Shown: positions 8,084 through 15,245 of the stretch, piece by piece | Layout: every line of letters starts with the position of its first letter | How positions within the stretch are numbered: the stretch's first letter is position 1 | Origin: Methylobacterium marchantiae | Lineage (GTDB): Bacteria > Pseudomonadota > Alphaproteobacteria > Rhizobiales > Beijerinckiaceae | Direction of reading: 5' to 3' | Length of the DNA stretch: 64,000 nucleotides | Assembly: GCF_022179405.1 (NCBI RefSeq) | Contig: NZ_BPQT01000012.1 | Coordinates: forward strand, 1 to 64,000 | Made by a program: the position numbers and the translations under genes | The notes under the pieces: generated by a model | Told to the model about the DNA's origin: nothing | Databases searched by the model: none | What the model saw: the letters and a program-made list of their open reading frames with translations, nothing else

Positions 8084-11000
8084 ATGTCGGCGTCAATCGA
8101 TCCGTGCCGTTGCCGCGACGCCGTTCCAGCGTTTCACAATGACAGACCGGATTGGGTCACGGACCTCGCTGCCCCGGGTTTGACGATGAAACGCACCGCG
8201 ACGCTCGACCTGGAAGGGTTTGATCCGGAGATCCTCGATGCCGCGCGCGACGTGGCGCGCCGCGCCGGCGTTCCGGTGGAGACGTGGATCGCGTCCATCG
8301 TGTCGCCGGAGCAGAAGCCCAAGGCGCGTCGCCGCCGCCTCTCCTCGTCCGTGCAGCATCTGAACCGGCCAGTCTCTGAGAGTCGTCCCGCCGAAGCGGC
8401 CTCCGAAGCCACGCCGTCTCTGAACACGGTCCCGGAAGGTCCGGCGACGCCCAAAGCCGCGGTATCCCGTGCTCGCGAAACCGCGCCTCTGCCGGACCCG
8501 ATCGCGCCGTTCACCAACTCCATCGCCGAGATGATGCGCCGTCTCGACCAGATCGATCACAAGATCGCTCAGGAGCACCACGTGTCGCACGAGGCGGCGA
8601 CCAGAGCGATCGAAGGGATCGAGGCTCGGATCGGCTCGGTGCTCGACGCCGGCCTGTCTCCAGCCGTGCAGATGTCCGAGCGTCTGGTTCAGATCGAACG
8701 CCGCATGACCGAGCTCGGCGAGCAATTGGCTTTGCCGCGTCCGATCGGACGGCGTGGTCGGGGCGCGGAAGCGGAAGTGCGCGACGCAGTCGCCGAGATC
8801 CGCCAGCGCCAGCGCGAGCTCGATTCCGACGGAGTGCCCTCTCTTTCGTCCTCCGATGGGAAGGCGGCCGGCGGCATCGTGCAGCGGAATGCCGGCGGCA
8901 TCCGGATGCCGTCGCCCGCCATCACCGAATTGCAGGCTGAGACGAGCCGGCTGCGGGAATCGATCGGCGGTCTCGCCACCGGTCGCGATGTCGGCGCGCT
9001 CGAACAGGCCATGCGCTCTCTCGTCACCGGGGTGCAGCGCGCCCAGGAGCCGGCCGACCTTGCCGCCATCGCCGCTCCCATCGAGCTGATCCGCGTTCAG
9101 GTCGCGCGCCTCGCCGACGACGTGGCAGAGAACGTCCATGCCCGCGTTGCCACCGATGTCGAGCGGCTCGCCGCCAAGGTCGACGGCGCCCTGAGCGGAA
9201 GCACGCCGGGCTTTGCCGACCGAGACGCGCTCGGCGATCTGTTTCGCGAACTCGATGAGATTCGCCGCCTGATCGCGTCCCTCGCCGGGCCGGAGCGGAT
9301 CCAGAGCCTCGCACAAGGCCTCCAGGCCATCAGCGCCCAGATCACCGAGCTGCAGGGTGGTGTCACTGGCGAGGGAACCAACATGGCCGAGCTGCGGCCC
9401 CTGCTCGAGGAGATTCGCACGGGCCTTCGGACTCCGCCCTCCGGCGGTATCGAGGAGCAGATCCAGGCGATGGGTGCCAAGCTCGACGCCCTTCGCGACG
9501 GCAATTCGGCGGGCGGCGGCAACCACTCGGACGAGATCATCGGGCGCATCGACGCCCTCGCCGACAAGGTCGAGCGGGCCAGCGTCAACCCGGTCGGCGA
9601 CCTCATCGGCCGCCTCGAAGATCTTGGCGAGACCCTGCGCCGTCCGGTCGTTCCCGGCGGCGACCTCGCTTCGATCCACGGCATGCTCCACGATCTCGCC
9701 GAGAAACTCGATCGCGTCGGCGGTTCCGCCGGACCGCGTGCCGAGGGCCTCGACGTCTTGGAGAAGCAGGTTCTGGCGCTCGCCAGCCGCATCGACACCC
9801 GCGATGCCGACCCGGCCCTGGCTGGCCTGGAGCGGACCATGTCCGACCTCCTGACCCAGGTTTCGGCGCTTCGTGACGAAGCGCCGATCGAGGCGGCCGT
9901 CGAGCGTGCGACGCGCAATGCCGTCGCCGAAAGCATCGGGACCACCGGCGATACCGGCGAGCTGGGCCTGCTCCGGGCGAGCCTCGCCGATCTTCGCGCC
10001 CAGCAGGCGGCGTCCGAGCAGCGCATGCAGGCGACCCTCGACGGCGTGCATTCGGCACTCGACAAGCTCGTCGGCCGGCTAGGTTCGCTGTCGGGCGACG
10101 CGCCGTTGTCCGGAGGCCGGTCGGCGACGCCGCAGGATCTCGCCGACCGGCTCATTGCGGCGACGGGCCGCGTCGATGAGCGTGCACCGATGCAGGTCGG
10201 CCCGGTCGCTCGCCGCCCCGACGCGCCGAGGATCAGCCCCACGACGGAGCCGTTCGAACTCGGCCGCGTGAGTGACCAGCCGCTCGAACCCGGAGCCAGG
10301 CGTCCGAGCCTGGAGCGTTCTGCCGAGGCCACGACCGAAACGGCACCGTCGATCGACAGCGACATCAAGACCAGTTTCATCGCCGCGGCGCGTCGCGCGG
10401 CGCAGGCGGCTCAGAACGAAGCGGCCATCGCCGCCCGCTCGCCCGATATCCGCACCCGCGTTTCGTCCGACATCGCACCGGGAACGGCTCCGGGCGGACG
10501 GACCGCGCGCCTGCGCGCCGAACTCGACAAGCGCCGCAAGCCGCTGCTTCTCGGTCTCGCCGCCATCGTCCTGGCTCTCGGCGCGCTGCAGGCGGTCAAC
10601 AGCCGCCGTATCGAACCGGATGCCTCGTCCGCCCAGGTCGCCGAGGCGAAGGTGGCCCCGGTGGAGCCGGCCGAGAGCGAGGTGAAGCCCCCCGCCGCAT
10701 CGGCTGCCCGGCCGGATCCGGAGACCACCCAGTCGATCTCCGAAGCCGCTCCACAGGCGCCTCCCGCGACGATTCCATCCGAGAAGGCGACCCAGCCAGT
10801 CCGGCGTTCCGTGCCGCGGGTCGCGGCGCTGACCAATCTGGCGAACGACCTTAGTGCCGTGCCCACCGGTCTGGCACAGCTTCGCAAGGCCGCCATCGAA
10901 GGCGACGGCGCATCTGTCTACGATCTCGCCTCGCGCGCCGCCGATGGCCGTGGCATGCCACGCGACTTCGCGGTCGCCGCGAAGCTGTTCGAGGCGCTCG

Positions 11001-11569
11001 CCGAGGCCGGCTACGCCCCGGCTCAGTACAAGCTCGGCGGCCTCTATGAGAAAGGCTCAGGCGTCGTACGCGATCTCGCGCAGGCCAAGCTCTGGTACGG
11101 GCGCGCGGCCGAACAGGGCCATGCCCGCTCGATGCACAACATCGCCGTGATCTATGCCGAGAACCCTTCGGCCAACGGCAAGCCGGACTACACCACCGCC
11201 TCGCAATGGTTCAGGCGCGGCGCCGAATACGGCATGCGGGACAGCCAGTACAATCTCGCCGTGCTCTATGCCCGCGGGCTCGGCCTGCAGCAGGATCTCG
11301 TCCAGTCCTATCTCTGGTTCTCCGCCGCCGCCGCCCAGGGCGACGACGATGCGGGCAAGAAGCGTGACGACGTCGCCGCGAAGCTGTCACCGAGGGATCT
11401 CGCGACGGCGCAGGCATTGAGCTCCGCATTCAAGGCCAATGTGCCGGTTCCCGCCGTGAACGAGCCTCCGGCGCCGACGAGTGCAGGCGCTGAGAGCTCG
11501 ATGAGCCTGATCGGCGCGCCGCCTCCGGTCGCGCCGACCGTCACTTCGCGTCGCACCACAGGCGCATGA
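8084..11569 (+). CDS. PodJ-like polar localisation protein with Sel1 repeats
   Basis: A 1161-residue protein with the architecture of PodJ-type polar organisers. Residues about 35-70 resemble a ribbon-helix-helix-like motif (DLEGFDPEILDAARDVARRA). Residues about 150-700 are long amphipathic helices expected to form coiled coil. One membrane segment (LLLGLAAIVLALGALQAV) lies near residue 825. The C-terminal periplasmic part (about 925-1120) has Sel1/TPR-like repeats, such as AAKLFEALAEAGYAPAQYKL and AKLWYGRAAEQGHARSMHNI. The N-terminus would be cytoplasmic. An in-frame ATG at 8186 is an alternative start, as neither start has a strong Shine-Dalgarno. Family members recruit polar factors; the role here is inferred. 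Confidence 0.82.
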   Translation: MSASIDPCRCRDAVPAFHNDRPDWVTDLAAPGLTMKRTATLDLEGFDPEILDAARDVARRAGVPVETWIASIVSPEQKPKARRRRLSSSVQHLNRPVSESRPAEAASEATPSLNTVPEGPATPKAAVSRARETAPLPDPIAPFTNSIAEMMRRLDQIDHKIAQEHHVSHEAATRAIEGIEARIGSVLDAGLSPAVQMSERLVQIERRMTELGEQLALPRPIGRRGRGAEAEVRDAVAEIRQRQRELDSDGVPSLSSSDGKAAGGIVQRNAGGIRMPSPAITELQAETSRLRESIGGLATGRDVGALEQAMRSLVTGVQRAQEPADLAAIAAPIELIRVQVARLADDVAENVHARVATDVERLAAKVDGALSGSTPGFADRDALGDLFRELDEIRRLIASLAGPERIQSLAQGLQAISAQITELQGGVTGEGTNMAELRPLLEEIRTGLRTPPSGGIEEQIQAMGAKLDALRDGNSAGGGNHSDEIIGRIDALADKVERASVNPVGDLIGRLEDLGETLRRPVVPGGDLASIHGMLHDLAEKLDRVGGSAGPRAEGLDVLEKQVLALASRIDTRDADPALAGLERTMSDLLTQVSALRDEAPIEAAVERATRNAVAESIGTTGDTGELGLLRASLADLRAQQAASEQRMQATLDGVHSALDKLVGRLGSLSGDAPLSGGRSATPQDLADRLIAATGRVDERAPMQVGPVARRPDAPRISPTTEPFELGRVSDQPLEPGARRPSLERSAEATTETAPSIDSDIKTSFIAAARRAAQAAQNEAAIAARSPDIRTRVSSDIAPGTAPGGRTARLRAELDKRRKPLLLGLAAIVLALGALQAVNSRRIEPDASSAQVAEAKVAPVEPAESEVKPPAASAARPDPETTQSISEAAPQAPPATIPSEKATQPVRRSVPRVAALTNLANDLSAVPTGLAQLRKAAIEGDGASVYDLASRAADGRGMPRDFAVAAKLFEALAEAGYAPAQYKLGGLYEKGSGVVRDLAQAKLWYGRAAEQGHARSMHNIAVIYAENPSANGKPDYTTASQWFRRGAEYGMRDSQYNLAVLYARGLGLQQDLVQSYLWFSAAAAQGDDDAGKKRDDVAAKLSPRDLATAQALSSAFKANVPVPAVNEPPAPTSAGAESSMSLIGAPPPVAPTVTSRRTTGA

Positions 11570-11781
11570 GGCGGACGCGCGTAATAGCGACGCGCGTCTC
11601 GTCAAAGTGAGGGGCGTCGAGGCGGATTAGGTTTCGATGCCAAGGAGTTGGCAGAGTTTCACTACCTCGCCGTCAAACGTCAACGCTGAGTTCGGGTAGG
11701 AGTCCTGCGCCGCGAGATACGTGTATACTCGGGACTCATGCGACCCTGCCTGCGGATGGCGGACGATACAGCGGAGCCCCG

Positions 11782-12219
11782 ATGGCGCGTGTGACGCCCA
11801 TACCGACATCTGCCCTCGTTCTCGGCGTTGCCGGCCTCATTCCCTTTATCGGGTTCGCGGCTCTCTCGCTGAGCGGCAGCGACGGCGGCCTCGGCAATGT
11901 CGGACTCGCACCCCGCACGATTCTCTCGACCTATGGAGCCGTCATCGCCTCGTTCCTCGGCGGAATTCGCTGGGGCGCGGCGGCATCCGGTGATGCGGAA
12001 GGACGGGACTACATCATCGCCATTCTGCCGTCTCTGGTCGCCTGGGCGGCGCTCGCCTTCCCCACGCCGTGGGATCTCAGAGTGCTCGGACTGCTCGTCC
12101 TCGGCTGGGGCTTCATCGATCTCGATCTCGTCAGGCGCTGCCTCGTGCCGACCTGGCTCGGCCGCCTACGGCTGACCTTGTCCGTCGTTGCCGGCTGCGC
12201 CCTCCTGATCGCGGCTTGA
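11782..12219 (+). CDS. DUF3429 domain-containing membrane protein
   Basis: A 145-residue integral membrane protein of the DUF3429 (TMEM69-like) family, function unknown. It has about four to five hydrophobic segments: LVLGVAGLIPFIGFAALSL, a stretch around STYGAVIASFLGGIRWG, IIAILPSLVAWAALAF, LRVLGLLVLGWGFIDLDL and LTLSVVAGCALLIAA. The GAVIASFLGGIRWG core and the WGFIDLDLVRR region are the parts I associate with the family. The ATG at 11782 has GCGGAG about 6 nt upstream. The gene ends 4 bp before the convergent monooxygenase, leaving no room for a terminator. Confidence 0.9.
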   Translation: MARVTPIPTSALVLGVAGLIPFIGFAALSLSGSDGGLGNVGLAPRTILSTYGAVIASFLGGIRWGAAASGDAEGRDYIIAILPSLVAWAALAFPTPWDLRVLGLLVLGWGFIDLDLVRRCLVPTWLGRLRLTLSVVAGCALLIAA

Positions 12220-12223
12220 TCAG

Positions 12224-13693
12224 TCACGCCCGGTCGGCGCTCAAGCTCGACAGGTAGCGTTCCGCGTCGTCCCACGCCGCACCCGAGCCCGAGAAGCCGA
12301 CATAGCCGTCGGGCCGGACGAGGATGAGCCTGTCGTGGTCGGGCAGCCTGCGCGGCGCCGGTTCCAGCAGCAGGGGAAACCGCGCGGCCAGGGCGGCACC
12401 GCTTTCCGCATCGTCGGTGTAGAGGACGAAAAGCGGTATCGTGCCGGAGCCTGGCGGCAGCCCGTCATCGTGTTCCGGAGCCCAGCGCATGCCGGCATCG
12501 AGACCCTGCGAGAGCGGGCTATCGGAATAGGCGATCCCCACTTCGCTCATCGTGGCAGCCATCTTGTCCTGCACCGCGTGGAAGCCGAGCATGAAGCGGA
12601 TGGCGAGGTTTCGCGCCGCCTGTGCCACGGGGTTCGACAGGGTCGCGATGTCGGTGAGCCGACCCGCATTGCGCAGGACCATTTCGCCGACTGCGTTGCG
12701 TTCGGGGCCATAACTGTCGAGGAGCGTGGAGGCGGCCTGGTCGCGCGCCACCATCGCCAGTTTCCAGGCGAGGTTGATCGCGTCTTGCATGCCGGTATTC
12801 ATGCCTTGGCCACCGGCAGGGCTATGGATATGCGCGGCGTCGCCGGCGAGGACGACGCGTCCCTGCGAGTAGCGCGAGACCTTGCGTTCGTTGATGCGGA
12901 AATGCGTGAGCCAGACCGGATCAGTGACGCGGAAACCGCCACCGGCGCGATGGTCCGCCAGGGCCTGGACCTCTGCCAGCGTCGGATCCGATCGGGGCTG
13001 GGCCGGATCGGATTTGCCGATATCGGCAATCAGCCGGGCGCGACCGCCCGGAATTGGGAAGATCACCAGCGGGCCGTCCCGATGGAGATAGGTGGCGATC
13101 TCGTCGCCGGGCGGGGCACCGTCGCCCTCCACGCGGATATCTGCGAGCAGCCAATCATCTCCTTGGGCCTCCCCCTCGAAGGACAGGTCGAGCCCGTGCC
13201 GCACGGTGCTGTGCGCGCCGTCGCACCCAATCAGCCACGACGCGGATACCGTCTCTTCCCTGCCATCCGCATGACGAAGCGTCGCCTCCACGGTGTCGCC
13301 GGCTTGCGTGAAGCCCGCCAATTCGACCTGCCGCTCCACCGCGATGCCGAAACTGCCGATATGCTCGATCAGAAGGCGCTCGGTATCCCGCTGGGGAAGC
13401 ATCAGTGCGAAATTGTAGGTGCTGGCGATGGCATCGAACCGGGCATGGCCAAGGACGCTGCCGCCACTGCGGAGAGTCGCCCCATGGGCCCGCAATCCGG
13501 CATCGAGGAAGGCCTGCTTGCAGCCCATCCGATCCATGAGTTCGAGGGTGCGTGCCCAGACGACGAGGGCTTTCGAGGTCTGCGTCGGCTGTTGGCTCTT
13601 GTCGATGAGGCGGGTGTCGATGCCGTATCGGGCGAGTTCCGCGGCGAGAGTGAGGCCGACCGGCCCGGCTCCGACGACGAGGGCTTGAAGCAT
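12224..13693 (-). CDS. FAD-dependent monooxygenase (PheA/TfdB aromatic hydroxylase type)
   Basis: Class A flavoprotein monooxygenase of 489 residues that probably hydroxylates an aromatic or polyketide-like substrate with NAD(P)H. Three diagnostic motifs are present: N-terminal GxGxxG (VVGAGPVGLTLAAELARYGI), the DG motif in LIGCDGAHSTVRHGL near residue 157, and the GD motif in VVLAGDAAHIHSPAGGQGMN near residue 283. The C-terminal 120 residues are the short thioredoxin-like extension of this family. It stands alone, with no ring-cleavage or catabolic genes adjacent, so the substrate cannot be assigned. Confidence 0.92.
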   Translation of the reverse strand: MLQALVVGAGPVGLTLAAELARYGIDTRLIDKSQQPTQTSKALVVWARTLELMDRMGCKQAFLDAGLRAHGATLRSGGSVLGHARFDAIASTYNFALMLPQRDTERLLIEHIGSFGIAVERQVELAGFTQAGDTVEATLRHADGREETVSASWLIGCDGAHSTVRHGLDLSFEGEAQGDDWLLADIRVEGDGAPPGDEIATYLHRDGPLVIFPIPGGRARLIADIGKSDPAQPRSDPTLAEVQALADHRAGGGFRVTDPVWLTHFRINERKVSRYSQGRVVLAGDAAHIHSPAGGQGMNTGMQDAINLAWKLAMVARDQAASTLLDSYGPERNAVGEMVLRNAGRLTDIATLSNPVAQAARNLAIRFMLGFHAVQDKMAATMSEVGIAYSDSPLSQGLDAGMRWAPEHDDGLPPGSGTIPLFVLYTDDAESGAALAARFPLLLEPAPRRLPDHDRLILVRPDGYVGFSGSGAAWDDAERYLSSLSADRA

Positions 13694-13878
13694 GATCGTG
13701 TCTTCCCTTCTCGGAGACTCGTGCGTACCTCGAATTGTATCGGAATGTTCGATCGCGATCAGGCGTGCGATCTCAGGCCGGACAAGAAAGTATCGGCTTC
13801 TTCCTCGTCACATCCTGCTGGTGATGACGCTTAGAGACGACGGGCATTGACCATCCATCGCCGCCTCGAGTGTTTTCG

Positions 13879-14127
13879 ATGGGTGACTTTTCCACAACCA
13901 GTCCGTTCATTCTGCCGCCGGACTACGTATTTTCATCAGACTACCTTGGAGCCATTCGAGATTTGGTCATAAGTCGCCGTCTAGAAGAATCGGATCTCAA
14001 CCATCCAAAGCCGGGGGAAGCGATGGACGTCAAGATGGCAGCGTGGTGGCTTCCTATCGGTTGTGGACTGGCCTCCCTGAGCGCGGCGTTGCTGTTCGCC
14101 TTCGTACTCGGCCGCGCGCTCGCCTGA
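13879..14127 (+). CDS. Small hypothetical membrane protein
   Basis: An 82-residue ORF of unknown function with a polar N-terminal half (about 50 residues, including LNHPKPGEAMDVKMA) and one C-terminal hydrophobic helix (WWLPIGCGLASLSAALLFAFVLGRALA region). An in-frame GTG at 13870 is an alternative start. The preceding 185 bases hold nothing recognisable. The tail-anchor shape and end at a clean stop make it plausible, but there is no operon context or family recognition to support it. Confidence 0.5.
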   Translation: MGDFSTTSPFILPPDYVFSSDYLGAIRDLVISRRLEESDLNHPKPGEAMDVKMAAWWLPIGCGLASLSAALLFAFVLGRALA

Positions 14128-14225
14128 TCGAAGAAGAGCGGCTTCCAGACTATCGACAAGCCTGCCATCTCTGCGTGCCGACGCCGGTCTCGTCCCTGAT
14201 ACCCTGACAGTCCTTCCTGCCGCAG

Positions 14226-14462
14226 ATGCGAGCCGCACCATGCGGAGTTCGACTCGAGGCCCACCATAGGTGGCTGGAGCCGATACTGACGCCGAGGAGG
14301 CGTTCGTCAGATGCGCCGGGCGATCGGGTGCGCGATGCGATCCTCAAGATGATGGGCACCACCGAGGACGAGTTGGCGGGGCCGCCCGCCGAAAAACAGC
14401 AGGGCATCGAGGTTGCTATCAAGGAAAAGCTCGTCGGCGCCCTCGCCGACGTGAACATCTGA
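14226..14462 (+). CDS. Possible small hypothetical protein or gene relic
   Basis: A 78-codon frame whose second half (VRDAILKMMGTTEDELAGPP then a helical AIKEKLVGALADVNI tail) has the look of a real small acidic helical protein, whereas the first 30 codons are arginine-rich and look non-coding. The true start may lie near 14310 or the gene may be a remnant. It is convergent with pdeM, ending 26 bp from it. No family is recognised. Confidence 0.3.
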   Translation: MRAAPCGVRLEAHHRWLEPILTPRRRSSDAPGDRVRDAILKMMGTTEDELAGPPAEKQQGIEVAIKEKLVGALADVNI

Positions 14463-14488
14463 ATGGACGCCTCGAAGCCGGCCGGCAT

Positions 14489-15238
14489 TCAGTCCCGCGC
14501 CAACATCGCCTTGCCGATGGCGAAGACGCGGCCGTCACCCAATAGGTGTGCCGTGAAGCCTCCGGGAAACAACGGGTCGAAGACCGGGTTGCGCACGTTG
14601 AGGCCGCCCGCATAGGCACCGAAGGCCGGCATCACCAGGCGTTTGCCATCGGTCACGAAGCAACGGCGCCGAACGGCGCGTCCGCGCATCGCGACCTTGC
14701 CGCAGGGATGCAGATGACCGGCGATCTCCCCCTCGGATGCATCCGGCGACGGTTCGTGCCTCAGCGTCAGGCCGCCCATAACCAGGGTCTCTGCGTAGCG
14801 TCCGCCGACGCCTTCCGAGACGGCATGGTCGTGGTTGCCAGCGATCCAGATCCAGTCTCGACCTGCCTGAAGAGCCGCGACCATGGCACGGTCGCCCGGC
14901 TCCATCCGCTCGGGCCCGCGGGAATCATGGAAGGAATCGCCTAGGGCGACGACGCGGGCCGGGTCGAGCCGTGCCACCGCCTCGTGAAGGCAGGCCAGGG
15001 TCTCGCGGGTATCGTAAGGCGGCAGGAACTGGCCCGAGCGCGCTGCATAAGCCGACCCCTTTTCCAGATGCAGGTCGGAGACGATCAGTGTCCGGTGTGC
15101 GGCGAGCCACAACCCGCCGCAGAGGTCGAGGATGAGGGCTTCCCCGGCCAGCGTGAGGCTGGGGGTCTTGATGGTCCGTTCGAGTCTCTGGCCGAGCGCC
15201 AAGATCGCATCCTCTTGTCCGGGAAAGGGGCGCTTCAC
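14489..15238 (-). CDS. pdeM: Ligase-associated DNA damage response endonuclease PdeM
   Basis: Calcineurin-like metallophosphoesterase of 249 residues, of the PdeM family associated with the Lhr-type helicase and an ATP-dependent ligase in putative DNA repair cassettes. All metal-binding motifs are present: SDLHLEKG (D-x-H), ALGDSFHD (GD), WIAGNHDHAV (GNHD) and EIAGHLHPCG (GHxH). A GTG at 15238 is taken as start, 8 bp after the helicase stop, because the frame upstream only overlaps the helicase C-terminus. It forms an operon with the helicase. The ligase and exonuclease usually found with them are not in this window. Confidence 0.9.
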   Translation of the reverse strand: MKRPFPGQEDAILALGQRLERTIKTPSLTLAGEALILDLCGGLWLAAHRTLIVSDLHLEKGSAYAARSGQFLPPYDTRETLACLHEAVARLDPARVVALGDSFHDSRGPERMEPGDRAMVAALQAGRDWIWIAGNHDHAVSEGVGGRYAETLVMGGLTLRHEPSPDASEGEIAGHLHPCGKVAMRGRAVRRRCFVTDGKRLVMPAFGAYAGGLNVRNPVFDPLFPGGFTAHLLGDGRVFAIGKAMLARD

Positions 15239-15245
15239 CCGGTCG

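Noticed and set aside
11627-11809. Possible 60-residue minus-strand ORF between the PodJ-like and DUF3429 genes
   Set aside because: It overlaps the start of the DUF3429 gene, has a poor start region and matches no family; only its last 30 residues look protein-like.
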